Source: Actinomycetota bacterium (GTDB lineage: Bacteria > Actinomycetota > Actinomycetes > Nanopelagicales > Nanopelagicaceae). From it: DNA of 64,000 bases. Below, one piece after another: positions 1-11,100 of the stretch (position 1 is the first letter of the stretch; each line of letters starts with the position of its first letter). The stretch lies in NCBI GenBank assembly GCA_026393075.1, contig JAPLAW010000015.1, positions 1 to 64,000 on the forward strand, written 5' to 3'. A model generated the notes under the pieces. The model saw only the letters and a list, made by a program, of their open reading frames with translations, ran no database searches and had not been told where the DNA came from. The position numbers and the translations under genes are program-made.

Positions 1-285
1 CCCAGTTAAAATCTCATCAACTGCTGCATATTGGCCTGATAAACCAATAACTTCACGTACTTTTTCAGGATGCTTGATCACATCAATGCCACCGACCATT
101 GCGCGACCAGAATCAGGGCGTAATAGCGTTGCAAGAATGCGAACAGATGTTGTTTTACCTGCACCATTTGGACCAAGCACGCTCAACACTGTGCCTTCTT
201 CAACATCGAGCGATAAGTGATCAAGGGCACGTACTGCGCCGTTTCGATAAGTTTTTACGAGGTCTTCGGCTATAACTGATTTCAC
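1..285 (-). CDS. ABC transporter ATP-binding protein, DrrA type (partial, N-terminus only)
   Basis: This is the first 95 codons of an ABC ATPase; the rest lies beyond the left edge. It starts with GTG at 283-285. The Walker A motif GPNGAGKTT sits near residues 38-46, and the Q-loop stretch SGQYAAVDEILTG is typical of the daunorubicin-resistance DrrA subfamily, which energises export by a separate membrane subunit. The strand is open to the edge without a stop. It is divergent from the MFS exporter at 368, with 82 nt between them. The substrate cannot be told, and no permease is visible in the window. Confidence 0.9.
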   Translation of the reverse strand, partial: MKSVIAEDLVKTYRNGAVRALDHLSLDVEEGTVLSVLGPNGAGKTTSVRILATLLRPDSGRAMVGGIDVIKHPEKVREVIGLSGQYAAVDEILTG

Positions 286-367
286 GGAGTAAACTTACCG
301 CGATAAAGGCTTTGAAGCCAAGAATCGATTTAGATTCAATGCAAGAAATTATGCTGGAGAGGCAAAC

Positions 368-1969
368 ATGTCGGAGAAAGCGCAAGGAAAAGTTCATACT
401 CACAAAGAGATTCTGATCATTCTCTCTGGACTAATGACCGGCATGTTACTTGCAGCCCTTGATCAAACCATTGTTTCAGCAGCTTTAAAAAGTATCGTTG
501 AAGAATTCAATGGCCTAGAGCATTACACCTGGGTGGTAACGGCGTACTTATTAACTTCGACTGCCTCTACCCCGCTATATGGAAAGATTTCAGATTTATA
601 CGGCCGCCGAATTGTTTTCCAATTCGCAATTGTTACCTTTTTGCTTGGTTCCTTCTTAGCTGGTGCTTCAACAAATATGGAACAACTAATCGCAACCCGC
701 GCTTTGCAAGGTCTTGGTGGCGGCGGGCTAATGGCACTTACTTTTGTAATTATTGGCGACATAGTTCCCCCTCGCGAACGTGGCCGCTATCAAGGATATT
801 TTGGGGCAGTCTGGGGTCTCTCATCTGTTGCTGGCCCACTGCTCGGCGGCTTCTTCTCAGATCAAGATAAAATTTTAGGAATTACTGGCTGGCGTTGGAT
901 TTTTTACATAAACCTGCCATTCGGAATTGCTGCTCTTCTAATTACTTCAGCTGTATTACATATTCCAAAGGTGCGCCGCGAACATAAGATCGATTACATC
1001 GGTGCACTCCTAATGGTTTTGACCGTTTCTTCAACGCTGCTTGCCATATCGATTTTTGGCCCACAAGATGGCTGGTCTGATCCAAAAACAGTAATCTCTT
1101 TAACTTCCGGATTCATTCTGACTTTGCTATTTCTGCGCTGGGAATCTAAAGCAATTGAACCAATTCTGCCGCTCAATCTTTTCAAAAATCACACTTTTAA
1201 CATTACTTCTGTTTTGGGTTTCATAATTGGTGCCGGCATGTTTGGTGCGCTAATTATGTTACCGCTCTATTTGCAAGTTGTTCAAGGCGAAAGTCCTTCA
1301 TCAGCTGGCTTGAAGTTGATTCCACTAATGTTGGGAATCGTTACAACTTCGATCTTTAGCGGTAAAGCTATTTCAAAAACCGGCAAATATAAGAAGTTTC
1401 CAATCGCCGGCACGATAATCATGACTTCAGGCTTAGCCTTGATGACAACACTTGGTATCAATACCCCATATTGGCAAGTAGCCATCTTCGCTGCAATGGT
1501 GGGCATGGGCTTAGGTTTAACGATGCAGACCATGGTTATTGCACTTCAGAATTCAATTGATTTCAAAGAGCTTGGTGTTGCAACAACATCTAATACCTTC
1601 TTTAGATCACTAGGTAGCGTTTTTGGTGCAGCAATCTTCGGCACTATTCTTACTAATCGATTAGGTCATTACTTAGTAAAAGACTTCGCCGAACTTGGGG
1701 CAAGCAATCCAGCTGCAGTTGCTGGTTTTGATGCCGCCAAACTAGAAGGCGTTACCAACAACACTTCAATCTTGGCTGATTTGCCACCATTGATTCAACA
1801 AACTGTTCTGCAATCTTTTGTAAATAGTTTTCATGTGGTTTTCATGGTCGCTGCGCCCATAATTGCCATCGGTATCTTCTGTGCCTTAAAGCTACGCGAA
1901 GTTCCACTGCGAACAACTATGCAATTTAAAGAAGCCAAAGACGAAGCGGCTGGCGAAGCTATTGGTTAA
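368..1969 (+). CDS. MFS transporter, DHA2 (EmrB/QacA) family
   Basis: This 533-residue, 14-helix-type major facilitator is a proton-driven multidrug or small-molecule exporter in the cytoplasmic membrane. Motif A ([10 protein letters not shown]) follows the second helix, and a motif C-like GPLLGGFF lies near residue 160; both mark the drug:H+ antiporter group. The ATG at 368 has a good ribosome binding site (GGAGAGG, 5 nt upstream). Its stop codon overlaps the start of a second MFS gene by 8 nt, so the two are probably translated together. The substrate is unknown. A divergent DrrA-type ATPase gene upstream makes this a small efflux cluster. Confidence 0.9.
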   Translation: MSEKAQGKVHTHKEILIILSGLMTGMLLAALDQTIVSAALKSIVEEFNGLEHYTWVVTAYLLTSTASTPLYGKISDLYGRRIVFQFAIVTFLLGSFLAGASTNMEQLIATRALQGLGGGGLMALTFVIIGDIVPPRERGRYQGYFGAVWGLSSVAGPLLGGFFSDQDKILGITGWRWIFYINLPFGIAALLITSAVLHIPKVRREHKIDYIGALLMVLTVSSTLLAISIFGPQDGWSDPKTVISLTSGFILTLLFLRWESKAIEPILPLNLFKNHTFNITSVLGFIIGAGMFGALIMLPLYLQVVQGESPSSAGLKLIPLMLGIVTTSIFSGKAISKTGKYKKFPIAGTIIMTSGLALMTTLGINTPYWQVAIFAAMVGMGLGLTMQTMVIALQNSIDFKELGVATTSNTFFRSLGSVFGAAIFGTILTNRLGHYLVKDFAELGASNPAAVAGFDAAKLEGVTNNTSILADLPPLIQQTVLQSFVNSFHVVFMVAAPIIAIGIFCALKLREVPLRTTMQFKEAKDEAAGEAIG

Positions 1970-3191
1970 AAGCTTTAAATCAACGCTCTCCGGGTTTTCG
2001 CGTGAAGTCCAAGTTGTCATCATCGCTTCATTTTTCGTTGCGTTGGGCTTTGGCATCATCTTTCCGGCAATCCCAGTATTCGTTAGATCATTCGGCGTAA
2101 ATAACACCGCAGTTGGTTTAGTTGTTTCAGCTTTTGCTTTTGCCCGATTCTCTTCAGGCATGATTTCGGGTCGCTTAGTTGACCGCTTTGGCGAACGAAA
2201 CGTTTATAGCTTCGGCGTATTGATGGTTGCTTTCTTTACAGTTCTAGCGGGTTTAGCGCAGAACTATCCGCAATTATTAACATTCCGTGCTGCTGGCGGC
2301 TTAGGTTCTTCAATGTTTTCGGTTGCATCTAGTTCGCTAATTTTTCGCGCCACCGATGATGCGCATCGCGCCCGTGCTCTTTCAGCTTTCCAAGGTTCCT
2401 TCTTAATTGGTGGAATTTCTGGGCCAGCTATTGGTGGCGCACTCGCAACTATTTCATTGCGAGCACCATTTTTTGCCTATGCATTTATGTTAACTATCGC
2501 TGGCGTCATCGGTTACATCTATTTAGGTCGTGCTGAAGCTGCCAAAAGTGGCCTTAAAGCTAAAGCTCAAGAACCAATCACTTTCAAGGAAGCATTCCAA
2601 ATTCCGGCATATCGAATTGCGCTAGCGCTTTCTTTCATTATTGGTTGGGCATTTTTCGGAATGCGATCTTCGATCTTGCCACTCTTCGTTACTGAAAGTT
2701 TAAATTCGACTGCGGCCGTTGTTGGTATCGGTTTTGCAATTGGCGCGTTGGTTCAAGGGCTCTTTTTGTTTCGATCTGGCAGAGCATCTGACTTAAAAGG
2801 TCGCAAGTATGTAATTTTGCTGGGCGGCTCAATCTTTATGGCTGGCATCATTGGCTTAACTGTTTCATTCAATATCTGGATGTTTTTAGTATCGATGGCC
2901 ATTCTTGGCGTGGGTGGCGCATATCTCTCAACGGCTCCTGGCGCCATTGTTGGTGATGTTATTAGAGGCAAAGGTGGCCGCGTAATTGGTATTTTCCAGA
3001 TGTCTGGTGACGCCGGAATGATCGTTGGCCCAATCGTGGTCGGCGCGATTTCTGACCTTTATTCGTTCCGAGTGGCATTTGGTGCTACTGCGGTGATCTT
3101 CTCGCTGGTTTTAATTCTGGGTGCGCGTTTACCTGAGACAAGAAAAATGGCCGGCTCGCATGAGCCGACCATTTCACTTAACGATAATTAA
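1962..3191 (+). CDS. MFS transporter, DHA1-like (12 helices)
   Basis: This 409-residue major facilitator has about 12 predicted helices and motif [11 protein letters not shown] near residue 70; it is probably an efflux pump. The start is a TTG at 1962 that overlaps the upstream exporter's stop by 8 nt. No ATG near the expected N-terminus fits better, so translation probably depends on re-initiation after the first gene. The TAA stop (3189-3191) abuts the stop of the convergent BI-1 gene with no spacer. The last codons contain a hairpin that acts as a terminator for the opposite strand (separate entry). No substrate can be inferred. Confidence 0.87.
   Translation: MVKSFKSTLSGFSREVQVVIIASFFVALGFGIIFPAIPVFVRSFGVNNTAVGLVVSAFAFARFSSGMISGRLVDRFGERNVYSFGVLMVAFFTVLAGLAQNYPQLLTFRAAGGLGSSMFSVASSSLIFRATDDAHRARALSAFQGSFLIGGISGPAIGGALATISLRAPFFAYAFMLTIAGVIGYIYLGRAEAAKSGLKAKAQEPITFKEAFQIPAYRIALALSFIIGWAFFGMRSSILPLFVTESLNSTAAVVGIGFAIGALVQGLFLFRSGRASDLKGRKYVILLGGSIFMAGIIGLTVSFNIWMFLVSMAILGVGGAYLSTAPGAIVGDVIRGKGGRVIGIFQMSGDAGMIVGPIVVGAISDLYSFRVAFGATAVIFSLVLILGARLPETRKMAGSHEPTISLNDN
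3141..3170 (-). terminator. Intrinsic terminator of the BI-1/YccA gene, inside the MFS coding 3' end
   Basis: A 9-bp stem (GGCCGGCTC at 3149-3157 with GAGCCGACC at 3162-3170, one G-T pair) has a 4-nt loop. Read on the minus strand it is followed by ATTTTTCT (3148-3141), the layout of a Rho-independent terminator. It begins about 22 nt past the minus-strand stop at 3192. On the plus strand there is no T-run after the stem. Confidence 0.75.
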
Positions 3192-3983
3192 TTAGTCATT
3201 ACCGCGCAAGATTGAAATCAAGCGCAATACTTCTAGATATAGCCAAACGATCGTAACCATTAGACCAAAACCTGCTCGCCATGATTCTTCTTGTGGTGCG
3301 CCAGCTGCTACGCCTTTTTCGATCTGATCGAAATCTAGAACTAAGAAGAAGCTAGCTAGAGCAACACCAGCCATTGCCAGCAACGGACCGAAGCCAGTTA
3401 CGCCATACAAGCCGCCGGAATTTCCGGTGAATGAAAGCACCATACTGATTAATCCAAGTGCTAAGTAACCGATTGCAGCGCCCATAATCACGCGAGTGAA
3501 CTTTGGTGTTACACGAATCTTGCCATTGCTATATGCAAAAAGAATTCCAGCAAATGCGCAAAGAGTTCCGATTACGGCCTGGCTAACAATGCCTGGATAA
3601 TCATCGTTGTAGAAATGGCTAAGTGTGCCAAGTGCTAAACCTTCGAAAGCGGCATAAGCCATAATTAAGCCTGGGCGAATCTTCTGGCTGAAGGTGTTAA
3701 CCATCGCTAGAACAAATCCACCAAGGAAGCCAACCATTAGTGCGCCCAAACCGAGGTTTGCTGTCCACGAGATAGCGCCGACAACAACCAAGATGCCAAA
3801 TAAAATTGAAGTGCGTGCAACAACATCTTCGATGGTCATGCGACCAGTGCGAATGGAAGAAGCAGCGGGTGCGTTGTAGAGGTTTTCTAAACTCTCTGGT
3901 GTGGTAGCCGTGGATGTATTACCCATTGAGGCATAACCACGATTATTAAACGCCCGTCCAAGAACAGGGTTTGAACTACGCAT
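3192..3983 (-). CDS. Bax inhibitor-1/YccA family membrane protein
   Basis: This 263-residue BI-1/YccA integral membrane protein has about seven helices, starting near residue 60. Family members are channel-like proteins linked to ion (Ca2+/H+) leak and membrane stress; the exact bacterial role is unsettled. I chose the ATG at 3983, giving MRSSNPVLGRAF, because this opening is characteristic of actinobacterial members and GAGTGAG lies about 9 nt upstream. An upstream in-frame start at 4070 would add 29 residues without family resemblance. The C-terminal half has the conserved FLVLDFDQIEKGV segment. The gene ends tail-to-tail with the MFS gene. Confidence 0.9.
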   Translation of the reverse strand: MRSSNPVLGRAFNNRGYASMGNTSTATTPESLENLYNAPAASSIRTGRMTIEDVVARTSILFGILVVVGAISWTANLGLGALMVGFLGGFVLAMVNTFSQKIRPGLIMAYAAFEGLALGTLSHFYNDDYPGIVSQAVIGTLCAFAGILFAYSNGKIRVTPKFTRVIMGAAIGYLALGLISMVLSFTGNSGGLYGVTGFGPLLAMAGVALASFFLVLDFDQIEKGVAAGAPQEESWRAGFGLMVTIVWLYLEVLRLISILRGND

Positions 3984-4108
3984 ACTTTTGTACTCACTCT
4001 CTAGTGCGAAAAGAGCTGGAATCCCCAGCCCTATTGGCAACAATGTTACGGCACTAGATATTTCAGGCAAGCCGGAAGAGGGCCTATGCCAGGAGTCTCA
4101 GCAAGTTT

Positions 4109-4136
4109 TAAGCGTAAAAGCGAACTTTTACGCTTA
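4109..4136 (-). terminator. Strong hairpin with UUCG loop downstream of the surface-module genes
   Basis: A perfect 12-bp inverted repeat (4109-4120 with 4125-4136) encloses CGAA on the plus strand, which is the very stable UUCG tetraloop on the minus strand. It lies 6 nt past the stop at 4142. It has no clear T-run, so it could be a terminator, an mRNA 3'-end stabiliser or both. The gap to the BI-1 start holds nothing else that I recognise. Confidence 0.6.
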
Positions 4137-4141
4137 GAAAC

Positions 4142-5128
4142 CTACGCTATCGAGCCAGGCAGAGTGATGATTGTTTTGTTAAATACCTGCTTGTCGTTTT
4201 CAAGCAAGGAGGCAACTCGAAACTCTGTGCTCGCATCACCTGGAGTTAAATCAACTTCGATCTCCAATTGCTCGACAGTTACAGTGCTTAATAGGACCCA
4301 ATCAGATTGTCCGACTGCTCGCCCGTACATTTCATAGGCGACAACATTGCCGATGTTTTTCGGTGCGATCCACTTCAAAACTGCACCTTGATCAGAGTTT
4401 ACCGATGTAAATGTCCGTGGTGACTGCGCTGCTAGTTTCGATGCAGCAGCACTTGTAGTGGCAGCAGAGGTAGCTTTAACCGAAGAACTCTTCGGGCTGG
4501 CGCTAGCAGTTGGTTTAGTTGAAGGAGATGGTGATGCAGAACCTTCTGCTTGATTATTCGCATCATCAACTGCTGAGTCGCTAGCACTATTTGTACCATT
4601 AGCATCTGAAGTGGAGGCGGAATCACTACTTCCATTTGCATTGTCATTGTTGCCAGAGTTGGAGTCAAAAGATTTAACACCTAGCCCTAATAGAAGAACC
4701 AGGGCAACAATCAAAATAAACTTTGGAGAGTTATTCTTCTTTTGATTATATTTCTGAGTCGCTACCGGATCTTTCTTAATCTCAGGAGTTTGGCTCTGTA
4801 AGAAAACTGGCAGCGCCGGTTCCTTATTAAGCCATGGACTAACTTGTGTGGTGGTTTTGGGCGCAGCAACTGGTTTTTTCGCTGCCGCCTTCTTAACGGT
4901 ACGTTTCTTAGCAACTGGTTTCTCGGCTGCAGTTTTCTTAGCTACTGCCTTCTTTGCAGTAGTTTTCTTAGCAGCTACCTTCTTGGCTGGCTTGGCAGCT
5001 TTTTTAACTGCCTTTTTCTTAGCGACGGGCTTCTTAGCTATGGCTTTCTTGACCAGTGGCTTCTTTGTCACAGCCTTTTTCTTGGCTGGTGCCTTCTTGG
5101 TCACGCGCTTTACTGTTTCTTTAGCCAT
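4142..5128 (-). CDS. Membrane-anchored protein with Lys/Ala-rich (histone-tail-like) N-terminus and external Fn3-like domain
   Basis: I recognise no named family for the whole 328-residue protein. Residues 1-90 are a KKA/AKK-repeat tail like the C-terminal tails of mycobacterial HupB or histone H1. Residues 136-152 form one transmembrane helix. Residues 155-235 are a low-complexity Ser/Asn/Asp/Thr linker, and residues 236-328 look like a fibronectin type III domain. There is no cleavable signal peptide, so the basic tail should be cytoplasmic (able to bind nucleic acid or acidic lipid) and the C-terminus outside. It starts 19 nt after the giant surface-protein gene with AGGGGA upstream of its ATG, so the two are probably one operon. 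The function is unknown; nucleoid or wall tethering is only a guess. Confidence 0.85.
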   Translation of the reverse strand: MAKETVKRVTKKAPAKKKAVTKKPLVKKAIAKKPVAKKKAVKKAAKPAKKVAAKKTTAKKAVAKKTAAEKPVAKKRTVKKAAAKKPVAAPKTTTQVSPWLNKEPALPVFLQSQTPEIKKDPVATQKYNQKKNNSPKFILIVALVLLLGLGVKSFDSNSGNNDNANGSSDSASTSDANGTNSASDSAVDDANNQAEGSASPSPSTKPTASASPKSSSVKATSAATTSAAASKLAAQSPRTFTSVNSDQGAVLKWIAPKNIGNVVAYEMYGRAVGQSDWVLLSTVTVEQLEIEVDLTPGDASTEFRVASLLENDKQVFNKTIITLPGSIA

Positions 5129-5147
5129 TTTAAATATCCCCTATTCT

Positions 5148-8100
5148 CTAATTAGCTGTAATGATTACGCGGCCTTGGGACACAATATTTTTCTTCGCAC
5201 TAGATCCATATAGTTTGTAAGAAACTTTCAGATTTGGTAGTGCTTTCTTAATGATTCCAGAAACCATCATTCCTTGAGCTTTAGCAACCGATTTGAAGTC
5301 CACGCCAATTTTTTCATCTGCGAAACTAAGTAGAGTAATTCGTTTGATCTTTTTACTCTTAATCAAAGAAATAACTTTATTAATCTCAGCTAGATCTTTA
5401 TCGATTGGCTTTAACATCTGAGGCATAAAGCAAATTTGATTATAGATTGTCATAGTTTTGCTCTTCGAAGTTACTAGCGTTGAAGTCTTACCCAAAATAC
5501 AAGCAGCAAGTTTTTCAGCAGCTGCTTTCTCTTCAGCTAACTTGGTAGCAAGAGCTTGTTCTGCGGCTAATTTTTCTGCCGCAAGTTTCTCGGCAGCTAA
5601 CTTTTCAGCTGCTGCTTTATCGGCGGCAGCTTTCTCAGCAGCTAACTTGTCAGCGGCAGCTTTATCGGCCGCAGCTTTTTCAGCAGCTAACTTGTCGGCA
5701 GCGGCTTTCTCGGCAGCTGCTTTCTTATCAGCGGCTTCTTTCTCAGCGTAAGCCTTATCAATTATGGCCTTGTTTATTGCATCGATTTCAGCTGCAGTAG
5801 GCCCACTAATGACTGGCGCTGGAGATGGTGATGGAACATTGACGTTCACCGAAGGTCCGGCAATAACAATTACCGTCAGCGCAGCAGATGGGGCGCTCTC
5901 TCCCGATGGATTAACGGCTTTTAATCGAACTGAGTAAATTCCCGGCGTCAAACCACTGATTGAAAGAGGTGACGCGATACTGCCAATCGATATGTAATTT
6001 ATTCCATCAATAGAGTACTTATAGTTATTGATGCCATTTGTGAGCAGATCGGATTGCGTTACCGTTAGAAGCATCGTGTTAGCCGAAGCCGTCACATTGG
6101 CAATAATCGGTATCGCAGGTGTATTGAATCCAACCGTTATCACCACTGGTGCCGTTGAGGTTATGGAAACGTAAGTTACATCCTCAGCTGTTGACCCCGA
6201 GATCGAACAAGTTCCCACACCATTAGTTACGGTGACTAGCCCTGTGTTCGGATTAACGCTACATGCGGTAGAAATTCCGGCGGAATAAGTAATAGTTCCG
6301 GACCCAACTGACAGAGCTGCGGTAGCAGTTACGGTATCTCCGATGTTAATTGAGTAAGCAAGAACCGCAAAAGTTAAAGTGCGAGTTGCTTTCGCTGTCC
6401 ACGCTGCGTAGAAAGTTTTATTTGCTGTAATAGTTACGTTTGTTTGTGAAACGGTATAGGTGGTCCCATTTCCATCTGCTGCCGAATTCCAACCAGAAAA
6501 TGTGTAGCCGGTTCGTGCGAGAGTTCCAGAGTTACTTGCCAGCGTCAGTGCTGATCCACCCGTAGTGTAACTTTGTGAAGTCGGAACTGTTCCTGCAGTA
6601 GCACTATTTGAATCATAAGTGATGGAGTAGGTATTTGCAGTCCACTTTGCATACAACGTAGTGTTTGCGATGAATGTTTGAGCTGTAGCACCAGCTGCGT
6701 AGTTTGTTCCTGAACCATTTGCCAGAGTGTTCCAACCAGCAAATGTGTAGCCAGTTCTCGCCAGTGTTCCAGAATTGCCATCAAGTGTTAATGCGGTGCC
6801 AGCAGTTGTGTAACTTTGCAAAGCAGGGGCAGTTCCTGAAGTTGAACTGTTTGCGTTGTAAGTGACGGTATAAGTATTTGCCGTCCATTGTGCATAGAGA
6901 TTCAAGGCAGAAACTATATTTATATTTTGCATATCAGTATATGGCGTTCCACTCCCAATAGATGAGGTGTTCCAGCCACTAAAGCTGTAGCCAGCTCTTG
7001 TTAAGGCGTTTTGAGTAAGTGGCGTTGAGACGCCTGCTGTAATTGATTGAGGACTCGACCCTGGTGTTCCGTCATTGTTAAAGAATGTAACGGCGATACC
7101 AAGCGGAATCCAAGTAGCAGTGAGAGTTACATTTGTTAGCCCAACAGAATAGATATCCCCTGACTGGTAAATAGCACCACCTTGATCAGACCATCCACCA
7201 AAGTCATAGCCAGTCCTTGTTGGGGCTGCTCCAACGGTGAAGGTACTTTGATAAATGCCGTTCACTTGAGTAGGAATTCCGACACCATTTGGGTTTACAT
7301 AAGTAACAGAGCGTTCTATTCCAACCCACGTCGCTGTCAAGATGTAGGAAGTCGCTGTCACAGTGAGCGTTGCGCCCGCAGCGTAACTAGTTCCACTTTG
7401 ATCTTTCCAGGCATCGAAGTTATAGCCAGTCCTACTTGGTGCTACCGGAAGGGGTACCGTTGACTGATCCGTTTTTGGATTATCGTCACAGGCGATGCCG
7501 ATACAAACGCCGCCACTTAAAATATATGTGACTGTATACACCGGCACCCATGATGCTGTCGCGACTACATCGCTAGCACCTAACTGAATTGAACTTCCAA
7601 TCGGATATCGCGTTCCACTAATTGTCCAGCCTGCAAAGTCATACAACTGACTTGCGATAACCGTCGAAGTTTCAGTACTTGCAAGAATTATTGTGCTTAA
7701 GTAGTTCCCAGATTGAGATACTGGGGCGGTTCCTGTCACAGCAACGCTTTCAATCGTGCCTCGCGAATAAGAGATAGAGAAACTTTGGATAGTCCATTTT
7801 GCTGTTAGCGTGGTTGATGCGGTCGGTGTATATGTTGAAGAATTCAATACATTGCCGTTCGGCAACACCCACCCTGCAAAGCTATAGCCCGTTTTACTCA
7901 TCGACCCCACCGTTGGAAGAGTTAGTCCAGGGTCACCGTAGGTGTACGAGCCTCTTGAAACAGTTGATGAGACAGTTGATGTAACAAAGGCAAATAGAGG
8001 TGATCCGCTGGATGCTGTGCCATAATTAAAATTGATGGCGTACACCTCTGCGGTCCACTGCGCATAGAGGGTGATTGCGCCGTATGGAGAAATTGGGGTG

Positions 8101-11100
8101 TAACTGCCATTTGTTACCTGTGTTCCAGCGGTTGATGCTGTGAACCAACCGACAAAGTTATAGCCAGTGCGCAGAGGCGCAGTAGTTGGAATAGCTGCAA
8201 TGACGGTATCAGTTGTGTAGGTCGTTGAACCGCCACTTGCTGCAGTCGTAGCTCCTTGTCCGTTATAGCTAATCGCATTAGTCGTAATTGCATTCCACTG
8301 CGCATAAATGGTGATTGCGCCGTATGGAGAAATTGGGGTGTAACTGCCATTTGTTACTTGTGTTCCACCGGTTGCTGCTGTGAACCAACCGACAAATGTG
8401 TAGCCAGTGCGCAGAGGCGCAGTAGTTGGGATAGCAGCAATCGCTGTTGCAGTTGTGTAAGTCGTTGAACCGCCACTTGCTGCAGTTGTTGCTCCCTGTC
8501 CGTCATAGGTAATCGCGTTATTGGTAATTGCGGTCCACTGCGCATAAATGGTGATTGCTGCTGTCGCAGTAGGTGAATAACCACTTATCAGCGCTGTACC
8601 ACCAGAAGCTGCAGCGAACCAACCTGCAAATGTATATCCAAGACGAGTAGGGGCAGCAGGCAGAGTCAGTGTTGAGCCAGTTGTGAAAGATCCGTTGCTT
8701 ACAGCAGACCCACTTTGTGAGTTATATGTAACGACGTTTGAATTAGCACTCCATTGCGCATAAATAGTGATTGCGCCGTATGGAGTGCTTGGTGTGTAAC
8801 TGCCATTTGTTACCTGTGTTCCACCAGTTGATGCCGTGAACCAACCGCCAAATGTGTAGCCACTGCGCAGAGGCGCAGTAGTTGGAATAGCAGCAATCGC
8901 TGTTGCAGTTGTGTAGGTAGTTGAACCACCACTGGCTGCAGTGGTTGCTCCTTGTCCATCAAAAGTAATTGCGTTATTGGTGATTGCGGTCCAGCGTGCA
9001 TAAAGAGTGATTGCGCCGTATGGAGATGCTGGGGTGTAGCTAGCATTTGTTACCTGTGTTCCACCGGTTGCAGCTGTATACCAACCGCTAAACGTATAGC
9101 CACTGCGCAGCGGTGCAGTAGTTGGAATAGTAGCGATCGCTGTAGCAGCTGTGTAGGTAGATGAACCACCACTTGCTGCAGTCGTTGCTCCTTGTCCGTC
9201 AAAAGTAATCGCATAAATTCCAGCGGCCCAGACAGGGTACAAGGTAATCGAGGATTGAGTTGAATATGTGCTGCTGAGATCGTTTGTCTTAGCAGCTCCA
9301 GAAACTGAACTTGTGGTCCATCCGACAATCGAATATCCAATGCGAGTAAAACCTGCTGACGCGTCTTTCAGCGTGACCGATTCACCGTAATTTAGCGTTT
9401 GCGCCGATGAAGTTGAGGCGCCATTCGGACCCGGAAGATAGGTAATCGTATAAGTAATTATTGACCACTGCGCATATAAAGTAACAGTTTGATTATCAAC
9501 TGTTAATCGAACAGTTCCTTGGTTTGCGTAAGAGGTACCCGTTCCATCGGCTGCAGTGTTCCACCCGTTAAAGGTGTATCCAGTACGTGAATAGGTATTG
9601 GCATTTAATACAACGGTTGCCGCAGTACCCGTCATTGCCGTCATCTGTGTGCCAGTTCCACCGGTACCTGGATTTAGATTCACGGTATAGGTGTAGATGG
9701 GCGACCACTGCGCATAGAGGAGAAGTGTCGAAGTTATGTTGATCGAACTCGCATCTAAATAAGCCGTACCTGAACCATCTGCCGCAGTATTCCAACCGAC
9801 AAACGTATTGTTGGACTTCGAGAAAGACATGCCACTTACGGCAGATAATTGAGTGGTCACCCCACCTGTGATGCTCTGAGTAAAAGTCTTTTCTGGACCC
9901 TGAGCTGAGTTTTGGGTAAAAACAGCCGATGGAAAATTACCTACGTTGTAGCCCATTCCAGTCCTACCAAATGCATCCGCAATTAGGTTTCCAGATGGAT
10001 TTGCAACAAAAGTGGTGGTTTTGCATGAATTTGCAACCGTACAATTTGGATCGTTCGCCAGAGTTACGGTTCCCCTTAGCGTCTGAACTCCCAGATAATG
10101 TTCAAGCGCCAATTTTGTCGAGGCGCTCGCAATATTTCCCAGGTTAATCTTGATCGATGGGGCCAATGTTGTCTGGCCAGATTGACCACCAAAAAAATAT
10201 TGGCCGATTTTCCAATCGCAGCCACTCTCCTGCATGAATCCAGGCTCCGTACAGGTAAATGACGCTGGTAGATCGAAGTATGTAACCGCAGAGCCGCCAA
10301 AGGTCCACTCTCCAAGGGAACGAATAGTAGCTGGGAGAGCAACTGCCGTGAGATTCGCGCAACCGCCCAGAGCCCCTTTTCCAAAGAACTCAAAAGTGGG
10401 CCCTAAAGATAACGAGGAAATATTACAACCACTAGTAAAAGCGCTCGACATTAAATATTTTACTGGATCCAGATTGAGTGAAACTAAACTCGTGTAGCCA
10501 CTCAGCGCATTACTTTGAACTACTTCCATTGTAGAAGGAAACGCAATATTTGTGACTAATGATTGTCCAGAGGATGATAAAGATTTTACGCCTTCTGGAA
10601 TATACAGTGTGCCCTTACACGAGGCCAGAGCGGAAAGAACAGTTCCGTTTACCGTTTTGTTCTCTTGATACGCATTCGCATAAATTCCCTGATCAACGGA
10701 TTCACTACCCGCAGCAATTTTCACAGTTGAACCATTATTAATTGCTTGGCCCAGCGAGGTGTACTTCGGCACGAGGTAGTTTGTTCCCGTTGCGATTGTC
10801 ATGGTTCCGCCGAGTGAACAACCATTAGGGGTAGATCCAGTACTCGGGTCACGTGTAACCGCTAAGGTGCCAGCTTGAATACCGGTCGAAGATGAAGTCA
10901 GCCCCGTCAGAGCCACAGTGTTGGGATACTTCGCAGTATCTACCTTTACAGTGCTCGCAACCGTGATTGTGTATGGACTTGATGTTGTGATTGCAGTAAT
11001 GGCGACCTGTCCAAGGTTGTAGGCAGTCGTAGTTGTATTACTTGAGGGAAAGGTTACGGTGATGTAATCACCGACGCGCCAATCTGAACCCGTACCAGTT

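Noticed and set aside
3984-4070. Longer N-terminus for the BI-1 protein
   Set aside because: The extra 29 residues do not resemble the family, and MRSSNPVL with its own ribosome site is the typical opening.
4844-5213. Plus-strand Phe/Leu/Ala-rich frames opposite the Lys-rich gene
   Set aside because: They are reverse-complement shadows of AAG/GCT-rich codons; the composition mimics membrane protein but the minus-strand gene has the real start site and domains.
5458-5751. Plus-strand Ala/Ser/Phe-rich frame opposite the giant gene's helical linker
   Set aside because: It is a mirror image of the AAEK repeat coding; no ribosome site and no independent support.
8041-9240. Regular repeats resembling a CRISPR-like array
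   Set aside because: The period is 240 nt and the repeats lie in one continuous reading frame encoding InlB-type units; there are no short direct repeats with unique spacers.
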